From: Pseudomonas sp. 10S4
Lineage (GTDB): Bacteria; Pseudomonadota; Gammaproteobacteria; Pseudomonadales; Pseudomonadaceae
DNA length: 64,000 nucleotides
Direction: 5' to 3'
NCBI RefSeq assembly: GCF_034344865.1
Contig: NZ_CP133774.1
Coordinates: forward strand, 3,596,001 to 3,660,000
A program made the position numbers and the translations under genes. How positions within the stretch are numbered: the stretch's first letter is position 1; the number at the start of each line of letters is the position of its first letter. Below the pieces are notes generated by a model. That model was given only the letters and a program-made list of their open reading frames with translations, was not told where the DNA came from and did not search any database. This document shows positions 42,795 to 52,531 of the stretch, in pieces.

Positions 42795-44582
42795 ATGCTC
42801 GAGAGTTGGCACGTGGTTTTGCGGTATTGCACTCGGCTGCTACTGGTCGGTGGTGCGGTCACCTACTCGGCATTGGCTCCGGCTCTGGGGTTGGGTGATA
42901 TAACCCTGCATTCGGCGTTGAACCAGCCGTTCAGCGCCGATATTGCGCTGGTGGATGCCGGCGGTCTGACGGAGGGCGATCTGTCGGTCAGCTTGGCGAC
43001 GGCCGACGAGTTCAGCCGTGCCGGCGTCGAGCGGCTGTTCTTCCTCAATAATCTGAAATTCGCACCGATCCTGCGGGGCAACCGCGCGCTGATCCGGGTG
43101 ACCTCCAGCAAACCGGTCAATGAACCCTTTCTGAATTTCGTGGTGCAGCTTAATCAGCCCAACGGGCGCTTGCTGCGCGAGTACACCGTACTGATCGATC
43201 CGCCGGGCTCACCGGGGATTGTGCCGGCGACCGACGAACCCGCAATCACGGCGCCGGCATCCGGATTCCCTACCGTCGAACCGAGCACTGCGCCACCGGT
43301 AGCCTCCCAAGGCAAACGTCCGGCGACGGTGCCTGCCGCGAGTGTTGATCAACCTGCCACTGCGCCGGTGAACGACGAGGTTGCCGAGCAACTGGCCGCC
43401 AGCGTGCTGCAAAACCAGCAGTTGCAAAAAAACATCGATGAGTTGAATACCAGGCTCAAGACCCAGGACGAGCAAATCGCCGATGGGAAAAAGCAGATCA
43501 GCGACTTGCAGACCCGAATGTCCGAGATTTCACCGACGCCTGCCGCTGCGCCGGTTGCCGTGGCTCCGGCGCCCGTTGTGGTTGAAGAACCTGAGACGAG
43601 CCATTGGCTACTGATTGCCGGGTTACTGGCGTTGGCGCTGCTTGTAATACTGGGGCTGTTTGTTCGTCGTCAGCGCCAGCAAGCGTTGACCGAGCCGTTG
43701 GCGATGACGCCGTCGCGTGAAGACCCTGTGCTCGATCAAGAGGCTCGGCCACAACCTGTCCGGGTTACGCCAGCCCCTGCTCACCGCGAAGAAACACCCG
43801 CTGGCGATGTGCTGGAAGGCGTAGGCATTTACCTGGCTTACGGTCGGTTCTCGGAAGCGGCCGGCCTGTTGCGGGAGGCGTTGGCCAAGGAACCGACGCG
43901 CACCGACCTGGCGTTGCAACTGTTGGAGGTGCTGGGCAAGCAGGGGGATACGGCGGCTTATGACGCGCAGGAAAGCAGCCTGCGAGAGTCCGGGTTTGAC
44001 CCGCAGCAGTTGGTGGATATACGCGTTCGCTATCCGAAACTGGCGAGTGTCGCTCAGGTCGTACCGGTCGCGGCCATCACTCCTGTTGCCACAGTGATCC
44101 CCGAAACGCCAACCGGCGATGAGTTCCAGTTGAACCTGGACGACCTGTCGATGGATTCCAATTGGGATCTGGTGAGTCCTTTCGAAGACTCGCCATCGTC
44201 GGCGGCTAAACCGTCGAGTCAGCCGCCAGTGCCGGACGAGCCTGCGTTCACTTCAAATTTGCACGTGATGCCCCATGTCTTCGAAATGCCCGACGAGCCG
44301 GCACTGGGCGAGCCTGAATCCGAACAGGAATGGGACGCCGAAACCGGTTCCCAATCGCTGGATGACGACTTTCTTGACGCGTTCAACGAGCCTGGGCAGG
44401 CGCTGGAACTTGAACCACTGGCGCATCCCCTGACGGACAACGCCGGCAAACTTGAACAAGCCCAGACCTGCATCGATGACGGCGATCTGGACAGCGCCAT
44501 CGAGTTGCTCAATCAGTTGCTCAAGGACGGCGACGAGCCACTCAAACAGACGGCCCGCAGTTTGTTGGCCGGTATCCGCTGA
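42795..44582 (+). CDS. FimV-like protein
   Basis: 595 residues. N-terminal signal or anchor (about 8-33), then the FimV N-terminal domain (LGDITLHSALNQPFSADIAL, LLREYTVLIDPP), a coiled coil near 195-240 (LQKNIDELNTRLKTQDEQ), one membrane helix near 260-280 (WLLIAGLLALALLVILGLFV), and a cytoplasmic acidic part with a TPR-like repeat ending in the FimV C-terminal motif (QTCIDDGDLDSAIELL). Shorter than FimV proper (about 900); PA3340 type. Likely a polar scaffold protein. ATG 42795 suits AAGGG spacing better than 42789. Confidence 0.82.
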   Translation: MLESWHVVLRYCTRLLLVGGAVTYSALAPALGLGDITLHSALNQPFSADIALVDAGGLTEGDLSVSLATADEFSRAGVERLFFLNNLKFAPILRGNRALIRVTSSKPVNEPFLNFVVQLNQPNGRLLREYTVLIDPPGSPGIVPATDEPAITAPASGFPTVEPSTAPPVASQGKRPATVPAASVDQPATAPVNDEVAEQLAASVLQNQQLQKNIDELNTRLKTQDEQIADGKKQISDLQTRMSEISPTPAAAPVAVAPAPVVVEEPETSHWLLIAGLLALALLVILGLFVRRQRQQALTEPLAMTPSREDPVLDQEARPQPVRVTPAPAHREETPAGDVLEGVGIYLAYGRFSEAAGLLREALAKEPTRTDLALQLLEVLGKQGDTAAYDAQESSLRESGFDPQQLVDIRVRYPKLASVAQVVPVAAITPVATVIPETPTGDEFQLNLDDLSMDSNWDLVSPFEDSPSSAAKPSSQPPVPDEPAFTSNLHVMPHVFEMPDEPALGEPESEQEWDAETGSQSLDDDFLDAFNEPGQALELEPLAHPLTDNAGKLEQAQTCIDDGDLDSAIELLNQLLKDGDEPLKQTARSLLAGIR

Positions 44583-44587
44583 AGAGC

Positions 44588-44662
44588 AAAAGATCGCAGC
44601 CTTCGGCAGCTCCTACAGGTGTACGCATATCCCTGGAGCTGCCGAAGGCTGCGATCTTTTGC
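44588..44662. repeat. Inverted REP pair, GATCGCAGCC family
   Basis: AAAAGATCGCAGCCTTCGGC and the inverted GCCGAAGGCTGCGATCTTTT fill the gap between the convergent FimV-like and plpD genes and may terminate both. Confidence 0.9.
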
Positions 44663-44663
44663 G

Positions 44664-46853
44664 TTAGAACGTCTGCCCCAGATTCAAATACACCGCCTGC
44701 TCATCCGCATCGTTGAAGCCATAGCTGAAGTTCAGTGGCCCCAGCGGTGTGTCGAAACCGATGAACACACTGGCGGCGTTGATGTAGCCGCTGTCGAACT
44801 CATTGTCGTTGTTCCACGCCCGGCCGCGCTCCAGCGAGCCGCCGATGTACAGCGGGAAATCCAGTGGCAGGTAGGAACGCGGCGTCAGGCGCCGGTAGTA
44901 AACCCCGCGCATCAGGCTGATGTTCTGCCCGGAAACCGCATCCTCGCGAAAGCCCGACAACTGCCGCGCACCGCCCAGCAGGAAGCTCGAAGTGACCACG
45001 TTGGCATTGTCCAGGGTGCGGCCGTAGCGCCCGCCGAGAATAAACGTGCCCGGGCCGCTGCTCATGGCCTTGTCCAGTTTGAACTCCCATTGCCGGTAAC
45101 GCTTGTCTGAGCCCAGTCCCGGTTCGAACTGACGGAATGTCAGGCCAATGTCTTTGCCTTCATGGGGGAAGTAGACGTTGTCGAACGAATCGAATGAATA
45201 CTTGAGCTGATAGAACCCCTCGTTAAAGCTTTCGCTCGGCAGATTCTGGTCGCCAATGCGTACGTCAGCCTTGCCCCAGGCCTCGCCGACGCCGAAGCGG
45301 ATCTCGCCGCTGTTGCCGATCTGTCGACCGACGTTCAAGCCAAACCCGTAGCGTTCGACGCGGTACTGGGCAATCGGGTCGTTGTCCAGGATCGACTCGA
45401 CGTTCTGCGCTTCAAATGCGGCGTAGGGCGCGATGAAGTAGCGCGAACCGACGTCCAGCGGTTGATAAAACTCGCTGTAGAGCTCCTGTTTGTCGCCGAT
45501 TTGCGCCCGGGTCAGCCATTCGGCGCCGAGGCGGTTGATGCCGTTGACCCGGTAACTGGCGCCGAGGTTGAAAGCGCTGTCGCCACGCATGTCGTCCGAC
45601 AGGTTCAAACCGACCCGCAGGTAATCGGTGCCGCTGCGTTTGCCTCGGGCGGTGATCACCAGCGTGTGATTCTGGCCCTTGTGCACCACGCGGTATTGCA
45701 CCTGTTCGAAGTAATCGAGGCCGTACAGGGTGCCCATATCGGTTTGCAGGCGGCCGATGTCCAGCGGTTCTCCGACGTTTTGCCGGATGTAGTAACGGAT
45801 CACGTCGTCGCCGACTTTCGAGTCGTTTTCCACTTTGATCGCGGTAATGATTGGCGTGCGCTGGCTCGGTGTGCGGGCGGCGGTCAGGTCGGCGTCCAGT
45901 AGTTGCACCGGTTTGAGTCGTGCCAGGCGCGCTTCGAGGATCTTGGTCGCGCGGTAACCGGCGTCGATCATTTCCTGGGCACGGCCGAAGTCGGTCACGC
46001 CGAAACTCGCCAGCGACGGCTGGATCAACACGTCGTCCTTGTGCAGGGCGGCGAGTTGTTCTTCGGAGTTGCGCCGGGTCATCAGGGTGATCGATTGGTT
46101 TAGCACATCGACCACGGTGGTCAGTTGTTTGCGATTGCGCAGCGGGGTGCCGATGTCGACCACGATGGCGATGTCGACGCCCATTTCACGCGCGACGTCG
46201 AGCGGGATGTTATCGGTCATGCCGCCATCCACCAGCAGGCGGCCGTCCAGTTCGACGGGCGCGAACACGGCCGGGATCGACATGCTGGCGCGAATCACCT
46301 GGGGCAAATGACCTTTGCGGAATACCACTTTTTCGCCGCTGGCGATGTCCGTTGCCACGGCCCGAAACGGAATCGGCAGCTTGTCGAAATCACGTGTGTC
46401 ACTGGCGTGGGCCAGCAGGCTTTCCAGCAGCAGCGCCAGGTTCTGGCCCTGAATCACTCCCAGCGGCAGTCCAAGGCTGCCGTCATCGCGAAAGCTCAGT
46501 TTCTGTTTGACCAGGAAGTCCCGGTCATCCTGCTTGCGCCGGAATGGCACGTCTTCCCGCGGCGGGGCATCGGACAGGGCTTGTTGCCAGTCGATGTTCA
46601 AGGCGAGCTTTTCCAACTCATCGATTTTGTAACCCGAAGCGTACAGCCCACCGACCACCGCGCCCATGCTGGTGCCGGCAATCGCATCGATCTTGATGCC
46701 TTGCTCTTCGAGAGCCTTGAGCACACCGATGTGCGCCAGGCCACGGGCAGCACCGCCGGACAGCACCAGACCGATTTTCGGTCGGGGAGCATCGGCGGCT
46801 TGGGCGATCAAAGGGAAGAGGCAAAGCAACAGGCAACACAGCAAACGGCGCAT
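44664..46853 (-). CDS. plpD: Patatin-like phospholipase with BamA-type barrel (type Vd autotransporter)
   Basis: 729 residues: signal peptide (1-19, IAQA), patatin domain with GGAARGLAHIG oxyanion loop, Ser62 in GTSMG and Asp209 in LLVDGGMTDN, a POTRA domain near 340-410 (AIKVENDSKVGDDVIRYYIR), and a C-terminal 16-strand barrel ending in Phe (YLNLGQTF). This is the PlpD architecture and length: the barrel secretes its own passenger, a lipase active on phospholipids and phosphoinositides. Position next to the FimV-like gene matches P. aeruginosa PA3339. Confidence 0.92.
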   Translation of the reverse strand: MRRLLCCLLLCLFPLIAQAADAPRPKIGLVLSGGAARGLAHIGVLKALEEQGIKIDAIAGTSMGAVVGGLYASGYKIDELEKLALNIDWQQALSDAPPREDVPFRRKQDDRDFLVKQKLSFRDDGSLGLPLGVIQGQNLALLLESLLAHASDTRDFDKLPIPFRAVATDIASGEKVVFRKGHLPQVIRASMSIPAVFAPVELDGRLLVDGGMTDNIPLDVAREMGVDIAIVVDIGTPLRNRKQLTTVVDVLNQSITLMTRRNSEEQLAALHKDDVLIQPSLASFGVTDFGRAQEMIDAGYRATKILEARLARLKPVQLLDADLTAARTPSQRTPIITAIKVENDSKVGDDVIRYYIRQNVGEPLDIGRLQTDMGTLYGLDYFEQVQYRVVHKGQNHTLVITARGKRSGTDYLRVGLNLSDDMRGDSAFNLGASYRVNGINRLGAEWLTRAQIGDKQELYSEFYQPLDVGSRYFIAPYAAFEAQNVESILDNDPIAQYRVERYGFGLNVGRQIGNSGEIRFGVGEAWGKADVRIGDQNLPSESFNEGFYQLKYSFDSFDNVYFPHEGKDIGLTFRQFEPGLGSDKRYRQWEFKLDKAMSSGPGTFILGGRYGRTLDNANVVTSSFLLGGARQLSGFREDAVSGQNISLMRGVYYRRLTPRSYLPLDFPLYIGGSLERGRAWNNDNEFDSGYINAASVFIGFDTPLGPLNFSYGFNDADEQAVYLNLGQTF

Positions 46854-46925
46854 CGTGGATCTCGGGGCGAGCGATAAAGGCGGCTATTATAGCGGCGCCC
46901 CTCTGGCTCAGGAGTTTCAACGAAC

Positions 46926-47213
46926 ATGACCGTACAAAAACCGGAAATCGTCATCACCTATTGCACGCAATGCCAGTGGCTGTTGCGCGCCGCCTGGTTG
47001 GCCCAGGAGCTGCTCAGTACCTTCGGCGATGAGTTGGGCAAAGTCTCCCTGGTGCCGGGCACTGGCGGCGTGTTTCATATTTTTTGTAACGAGGTGCAGA
47101 TCTGGGAGCGCAAGGCTGACGGTGGTTTCCCCGAAGCCAAGGTGCTCAAGCAGCGGGTCCGGGATCAGATCGACCCGGACCGCGACCTCGGGCACAACGA
47201 TCGCACTCAGTGA
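46926..47213 (+). CDS. SelT/SelW/SelH-family (Rdx) protein
   Basis: 95 residues, thioredoxin-like with YCTQCQWLLRAAWLAQELL (Cys13 and Cys16, both standard cysteines, no selenocysteine) and PGTGGVFHIFCNEVQIWERK. A small redox protein of unassigned substrate. Divergent from plpD; its last seven bases overlap the end of the EamA gene on the other strand. Confidence 0.88.
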   Translation: MTVQKPEIVITYCTQCQWLLRAAWLAQELLSTFGDELGKVSLVPGTGGVFHIFCNEVQIWERKADGGFPEAKVLKQRVRDQIDPDRDLGHNDRTQ

Positions 47214-48100
47214 GAGGCGGCTTCGGCGGCCACGGTTTTTTTGCTGGAGCTGCCTGACAGTCGGCTCGACACCACGATCGCGACGATGATCAACGCCCCG
47301 CCGATCAACATGCGCAGGGTCGGGTTTTCATCGAACAGCAGCCAGGCCACGGTGATGCCATAGACCGGCTCCAAGGCGAACACCACCGCGGCGGTCCGCG
47401 CCTTGATCACCGCCAGGCTGGCGACGAACAGGCTGTGGGCCACCCCGGTGCAGAAGACCCCGAGCAGGCCGATCCACAACCAGTCGAGGGCACGCACTTC
47501 GCTCAATTGCGGCGCCGCCACCGGCAACAGGCACAACGCGACGACCACGTTCTGGCACAACGCGGCCTGCACCGCCGGGATGCGCCCGGAGCTGGCGCGA
47601 TTGGTCAGCGACAGCAGGGCGAACAGCAGGCCCGAACCCACCGCCCAGAGCAGGCCGATAGTGGCGCCGCTAGCGAGGTCGAAGTCTGGCGTGACCAGCA
47701 CCAGACCGACGCTGACCAGCACTACCAGCAGGATTTCATTGGCGCGAATTCGCTCGCGGAAGATCAGTCCTTCGAGGATCACGGTAAACGCCGGGAAACT
47801 GGCAAACCCCAGGGTCGCAATCGCCACGCCCGCGACTTTTACCGCAATGAAAAAGCTGACCCAGTGCCCGGCCAGCAGCAAGCCGCTGAGCAGTAGGCGA
47901 CGCCAGTCCACGGCTTCGAGTTTTTGCCAGCGGGTGCTGCTGGCGAACCGCGCAAAAAACGCCAGCGCCAGCACCGCGAACGCCGCGCGACCGAAAACGA
48001 TGACGGCGGGGGAGGCGGCCGCGAGTTTGCCGAACACACCGGTCAGGCCAAACATCAATGCGCCGATATGCAGGGCGCCGAGGGCGGTACGGGGAGTCAT
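47207..48100 (-). CDS. EamA/DMT-family transporter
   Basis: 297 residues with ten hydrophobic helices in two EamA repeats (MFGLTGVFGKLAAASPAVIV; AVIKARTAAVVFALEPVYGI). Exporter of unknown small metabolites. Converges on the SelW-like gene with a seven-base overlap. Confidence 0.88.
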   Translation of the reverse strand: MTPRTALGALHIGALMFGLTGVFGKLAAASPAVIVFGRAAFAVLALAFFARFASSTRWQKLEAVDWRRLLLSGLLLAGHWVSFFIAVKVAGVAIATLGFASFPAFTVILEGLIFRERIRANEILLVVLVSVGLVLVTPDFDLASGATIGLLWAVGSGLLFALLSLTNRASSGRIPAVQAALCQNVVVALCLLPVAAPQLSEVRALDWLWIGLLGVFCTGVAHSLFVASLAVIKARTAAVVFALEPVYGITVAWLLFDENPTLRMLIGGALIIVAIVVSSRLSGSSSKKTVAAEAASH

Positions 48101-48144
48101 TGCATTCCTTGATAAACGTAAAAGCCAGGCAGACGACAGGTCCC

Positions 48145-48244
48145 CTGTAGGAGCTGCCGAAGGCTGCGATCTTTTGATCTTGATTTATGGCGGCTCTGGA
48201 GTCGCTAAAGATCAAAAGATCGCAGCCTTCGGCAGCTCCTACAG
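48145..48244. repeat. Inverted REP pair, GATCGCAGCC family
   Basis: CTGTAGGAGCTGCCGAAGGC and the inverted GCCTTCGGCAGCTCCTACAG. First of two REP pairs in the 376-base gap 48101-48476. Confidence 0.9.
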
Positions 48245-48357
48245 TGAACCGTGTTAACGCCAGTTACGTCTGTCGGCAAACTATCGTCTTTTGTCGCCAG
48301 CCTCACACCCGAGTAATTCCTGGCCAAGGCACCTGTCGGCCAAGCCTGACATTGAAC

Positions 48358-48451
48358 CTGTGGCGAGGGAGCTTGCTCCCGCTGGGCTGCGAAGCGGCCC
48401 TAAAGAAAGGACTGCTGAGCAGTCCGACGGGAGCAAGCTCCCTCGCCACAG
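48358..48451. repeat. Inverted REP pair, GTGGCGAGGGAGCTTGCTCCC family
   Basis: CTGTGGCGAGGGAGCTTGCT and the inverted AGCAAGCTCCCTCGCCACAG, 25 bases from the AraC stop. Confidence 0.9.
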
Positions 48452-48476
48452 GTTATTCATCGCTTGTTCTAACTTG

Positions 48477-49237
48477 TCACTTACCGGCATTTCTCTCGCG
48501 GCGCAATTTCCCCGGCGAAGCGCCAAACTCGCGCAACACCGCCGCCGCAAACGCACTTTGGGAACTGTAACCGACCCGGCTGGCAATCTCGCCAATCGGC
48601 AATGGGGAATCGCGCAACAAGCCCACTGCAATGTGCAGTCGTCGGCTACGTATGTAGTCCATCGGCGTTTGCCCGCATTCCGCCACGAATCGCGCATGTA
48701 AGCGGGCGCTCGATAAACCGGCGACGCGCGCCAGATCGGCCACCTGCAGCGGATAAGCCGCGTATTGATCGATATGCGCATTCAGCGCCGCATAAGGCAG
48801 GCGCCGTCCACCGATGACGTCCGGTTTGACGTTGTTGAGGCTGGCCAGCAACAGCACTGCACCTTGCTGGGCGATCAGCGGATCGCTCACCGGGCTGCCC
48901 GCCAGCCAACTGACCAATTGGCTTTGCCCGGCATCCAGTGGCAGTCGTCCGGCGTTGTCGAGCAAGCGGCGGCTGGCGTCGGCGTGCTCCCCAGCGACTG
49001 GGCAATCCATTGATCGCCGGGCACATCCAGTACCAGGCAACGACTGCCGTTTGGGCTGCCGCAGGCGTGATGCATGCCGGCCGGCACCACCACGAAACTT
49101 TGCTGCACCACCTGACTGCCACGTCCGTCGACCTCGAAATCCAGTGCACCCGACAGCCCGAACACCAGTTGCGCGTGGGCATGGCTGTGGATGATCAGGT
49201 CTTCGGTGTATTGGCGCAGCGTGAGGATCGGTCTCAT
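48477..49237 (-). pseudogene. AraC-family regulator with cupin domain, frameshifted
   Basis: Frame one from ATG 49237 encodes the cupin sensor (LIIHSHAHAQLVFGLSGALD, VVVPAGMHHACG) to SLG; frame two continues EHADASRRLLDNAGRL and the double HTH (LQVADLARVAGLSSARLHAR, RVGYSSQSAFAAAVLREFG). They meet at four C's on the plus strand (48989-48992); one more base restores about 253 residues. Likely senses a small molecule, but the target is not evident; the adjacent EamA carrier 376 bases downstream is a possible target. Confidence 0.87.
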
Positions 49238-49364
49238 CGCAGGTCTCCTGGCAAGATGCGACCAGTCTACACCGGCCGGACGCTGTCACAGGATTGACTC
49301 GTCACTGTCATGGGCAATTAACCCGGCCGGCGCAAACTTGTAAAAACATCGCAGAGGGTTGTCC

Positions 49365-50180
49365 ATGACCAGCGCCGAGCTCGCCAAACCCAGCCGTAAA
49401 CAACGTGTGCGCACCTTATGGATTTCCGATGTGCATTTGGGCACAAGGGATTGCCAGGCGGAGCACCTGTCGCAGTTTCTCAAGGGCTACCACGCCGACA
49501 AGATTTACCTGGTGGGCGACATCATCGACGGATGGAAACTGCGTGGCGGCATGTATTGGCCCCAGGCCCACACCAACGTGATTCGCCGTCTGCTGACCAT
49601 GAGCAAGCGCGGCACCGAGGTGATCTACGTCACTGGCAACCATGACGAATTCTTGCGGCGCTATTCGAAGTTGATCCTGGGCAACATCCAGTTAGTGGAC
49701 GAGGCGGTGCACGTGACCGCCGATGGCCGTCACTTGCTGGTGATCCACGGCGATCAGTTTGACGTCATTACTCGCTACCACCGTTGGCTGGCCTTTCTCG
49801 GCGACTCGGCCTACGAATTCACCCTGACCCTCAACCGCTGGCTCAATCACTGGCGCGCCCGTTATGGCTATGGCTACTGGTCGCTGTCGGCGTACCTCAA
49901 GCACAAGGTGAAAACCGCGGTCAGCTTCATCAGCGACTTCGAAGAAGCCATCGCCCACGAATGCGTCAAACGCGAGTTGCATGGCGTGGTGTGCGGGCAT
50001 ATTCACCATGCCGAGATCCGCAAGGTCGGCGGGGTGGATTACCTCAATTGCGGGGATTGGGTGGAGTCGTGTACGGCGTTGATCGAGCATTGGGACGGGT
50101 CGATCGAGTTGTATCGGCTGGCGGATGCCCAGGCGCGGGAGGCGGAGTTGAAGGCGGTGAAGGTCGCGGAACCAGCGTAA
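49365..50180 (+). CDS. LpxH-like calcineurin-type metallophosphoesterase
   Basis: 271 residues with the full metal-site series: ISDVHLGT, VGDIIDGW, TGNHDEFL, IHGDQFD and GHIHHAE. This is the UDP-2,3-diacylglucosamine pyrophosphatase-related group (LpxH2-like), longer than LpxH and with a middle insert; it may act on lipid or nucleotide-sugar pyrophosphates. ATG 49365 has GAGGG seven bases before it. Confidence 0.85.
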   Translation: MTSAELAKPSRKQRVRTLWISDVHLGTRDCQAEHLSQFLKGYHADKIYLVGDIIDGWKLRGGMYWPQAHTNVIRRLLTMSKRGTEVIYVTGNHDEFLRRYSKLILGNIQLVDEAVHVTADGRHLLVIHGDQFDVITRYHRWLAFLGDSAYEFTLTLNRWLNHWRARYGYGYWSLSAYLKHKVKTAVSFISDFEEAIAHECVKRELHGVVCGHIHHAEIRKVGGVDYLNCGDWVESCTALIEHWDGSIELYRLADAQAREAELKAVKVAEPA

Positions 50181-50190
50181 GCAGGTCTGG

Positions 50191-50286
50191 CGCCTTCGCG
50201 GGCAAGCCTCGCTCCTACAGGTTTGTGGTGGTACACGATCACGTGCTCACCCCATAACCTGTAGGAGCGAGGCTTGCCCGCGAAGG
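50191..50286. repeat. Inverted repeat, CCTTCGCGGGCAAGCCTCGCTCC family
   Basis: CGCCTTCGCGGGCAAGCCTC and the inverted GAGGCTTGCCCGCGAAGG, a fourth REP variant seen once in this window. Confidence 0.88.
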
Positions 50287-50309
50287 GGACATCACAATCA
50301 CCATTGATC

Positions 50310-50900
50310 TTAGGCCGGCGCGTGTTCTTCCATCGCAGCCTTGTAGATCGAGTTCTTCGGATGCGCAAACAACCGCTCCATCATCGGTTCGAAGAAGCTC
50401 AGCGGTAAATTCTCGTACCCCGGATCAAACGCCGCGGCATCGTATTTGGCGCAGAACTCGATGGTCGCCTGGTACTGCGGATGCCCGCTGAATTGCTCGC
50501 GCAGATGCCGATCCATGCCCAGGTGATGGAAGAAGTAGTACCCCTGGAAAATCCCGTGCTTCTCCACCATCCACAAATTTTCGGCGCTGACGAACGGCCT
50601 GAGAATTGCCGCCGCAATGTCCGGGTGATTGTAGGAACCCAGGGTGTCGCCGATGTCGTGGAGCAGGGCGCAGATTACGTATTCTTCGTCGCGGCCATCG
50701 CGAAAGGCGCGGGTGGCGGTTTGCAGGGAATGGGTCAGGCGATCCACCGGGAAGCCGCCAAAGTCACCCTCCAGCAGTTTCAGATGCGCCACAATCCGTG
50801 TTGGCAATTGCCGCGCATAGGCACTGAAGTCTGCGGCGATGATTGCCCAGTCTTCCTGCGTGCCGTCCTTCATGTGGGTAAAGCGGGCGTTGGCGTTCAT
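50310..50900 (-). CDS. HD-domain phosphohydrolase-like protein
   Basis: 196 residues with HD-fold ligands: SLQTATRAFRDG, the HD pair in CALLHDIGDTLGSYNH, and later HGIFQGYYFFHHLG with His ligands resembling PhnZ/MIOX-type mixed-valent oxygenases as well as phosphohydrolases. Substrate unknown. ATG 50900 follows AAGAAGA. Confidence 0.8.
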   Translation of the reverse strand: MNANARFTHMKDGTQEDWAIIAADFSAYARQLPTRIVAHLKLLEGDFGGFPVDRLTHSLQTATRAFRDGRDEEYVICALLHDIGDTLGSYNHPDIAAAILRPFVSAENLWMVEKHGIFQGYYFFHHLGMDRHLREQFSGHPQYQATIEFCAKYDAAAFDPGYENLPLSFFEPMMERLFAHPKNSIYKAAMEEHAPA

Positions 50901-50997
50901 CGGCGATCTTCTTGTTTTTGACGAGTGATGTATCGAGTGTAGGACTTGGATCCACTGGCGCACTGGCTGCGCGGGACGCATTGCTGGCCCGTGAAGC

Positions 50998-51309
50998 CTA
51001 GAACGGCACGCGGCCCAGGATCATGTCGCGGTACATGACGAAATCGCCGAGCAGGCTGTAAAGCGGATGCTGGAAGGTTGCAGGACGATTCTTCTCGAAG
51101 AAGAAATGCCCGACCCAGGCGAAGCTGTAACCGGCCAGCGGCAGGGCAATGAGCAGCGGCCACGCGCCTTTGCCGATGGTCAGCGCCAAAATGAAAATAA
51201 CCAGGGAGGTGCCGACAAAGTGCAATCGTCGGCAAGTACTGTTGCTGTGTTCGCTCAGGTAATACGGGTAAAACTCAGCGAAGCTGTTGAAATGCTTTAT
51301 GTTTTCCAC
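50998..51309 (-). CDS. DUF962 (Mpo1-like) membrane protein
   Basis: 103 residues from a GTG start; family sequence begins here (MENIKHFNSFAEFYPYYL). FYPYYLSEHSN, RRLHFVGTSL and GHFFFEKNRPATFQHP are the DUF962 motifs; yeast Mpo1 is an iron-dependent dioxygenase of 2-hydroxy fatty acids. Three hydrophobic helices. Bacterial role unproven. Confidence 0.87.
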   Translation of the reverse strand: MENIKHFNSFAEFYPYYLSEHSNSTCRRLHFVGTSLVIFILALTIGKGAWPLLIALPLAGYSFAWVGHFFFEKNRPATFQHPLYSLLGDFVMYRDMILGRVPF

Positions 51310-51469
51310 GACTGCGATCTCTGTGGTTATTGTTCTGACGGCAAGTTGTTCTGCGGGTAGCCTATTTGAGTCTAGAGTGATCAATGGCATCAGCCAGTGA
51401 CAATAGGCGCCACTTTAGTATCCTTCGCAAATTAGCCGCGTCAGACGGCTCATAAAGTAAGTAAACGCC

Positions 51470-52531
51470 ATGAGCGAACGAACGACTTCTGCAAGTTGGG
51501 CGATGGGGATTGTCAAAGCACTGGAGATGGACGGCCTGGATTGCCGGGTTCTGTTCAAGCAACTGGGGCTTGATTACGCCTCGTTGGATGATCCGGATGC
51601 GCGCTTCCCGCAAGACTCCATGACGCGGCTGTGGCAGCGCGCGGTCGAGCTGTCCGGCAACCCGGCGATCGGCCTGAACATGGGCAAAGTGGTGCGACCG
51701 GCGTCCTTTCATGTGGCGGGTTACGCGTTGATGTCCAGTCAGACCCTGGCCGAGGGCTTTCAACGCCTGGTGCGTTATCAGCGGATCATTGCTGAAAGCG
51801 CCGACCTGAGTTTCCGCTTGCTCGACGAGGGATACGCACTGATTCTGACGGTCCATGGCGACCACCTGCCGCCGACCCGGCAAAGCGCCGAAGCGTCACT
51901 GGCCTGCGCGCTGGGCCTGTGCGGTTGGCTGACCGGGCGCACCCTGCAACCGCGCAAGGTGTTGGTGCAGGGAGATGAGCCCGCCGACCTCGAACCCTAT
52001 AAACAAGCCTTCCACGCGCCGTTGGTGTTCAACGCACCTTACGATGCGCTGATCTTCGAGCGCGCCGACATGGAGGCGCCGCTGCCCACCGCCAACGAGG
52101 CCATGGCGCTGCTGCATGACCGGTTTGCCGGCGAGTACCTGGCGCGATTTTCCGAAAGCCGCGTGACCCACAAGGCCCGGCAGGTACTCTGCCGTTTGCT
52201 GCCCCAGGGCGAACCCAAACGCGATACGGTGGCGCAGACCCTGCACCTGTCGCAGCGCACCTTGCAGCGTCGCTTGCAGGAAGAAGGCACGAGTTTTCAG
52301 ACATTGCTGGACGACACTCGACGGGAACTGGCCGAGCAATACCTGGCGCAGCCGAGCATGACGCTACTGGAAATTGCCTACCTGTTGGGATTTGCCGACC
52401 CAAGCAACTTTTTCCGGGCCTTCCGCCGCTGGTTCGATGCCACCCCCGGTGAGTATCGGGCGCGTTTGCTGGACGCGCCCAACCAGGTCAGTGACGCCAA
52501 AACGCCGGAATGCACAGAACAAACACCGTAA
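51470..52531 (+). CDS. AraC-family regulator (OruR/ArgR-like arabinose-binding-type N-domain)
   Basis: 353 residues: N-terminal ligand domain of the PF12625 group (LFKQLGLDYASLDDPDARFP) and a C-terminal double HTH (VAQTLHLSQRTLQRRLQEEG; IAYLLGFADPSNFFRAFRRW). Effector unknown. Its 3' end overlaps trkH by 44 bases, tail to tail. Confidence 0.88.
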   Translation: MSERTTSASWAMGIVKALEMDGLDCRVLFKQLGLDYASLDDPDARFPQDSMTRLWQRAVELSGNPAIGLNMGKVVRPASFHVAGYALMSSQTLAEGFQRLVRYQRIIAESADLSFRLLDEGYALILTVHGDHLPPTRQSAEASLACALGLCGWLTGRTLQPRKVLVQGDEPADLEPYKQAFHAPLVFNAPYDALIFERADMEAPLPTANEAMALLHDRFAGEYLARFSESRVTHKARQVLCRLLPQGEPKRDTVAQTLHLSQRTLQRRLQEEGTSFQTLLDDTRRELAEQYLAQPSMTLLEIAYLLGFADPSNFFRAFRRWFDATPGEYRARLLDAPNQVSDAKTPECTEQTP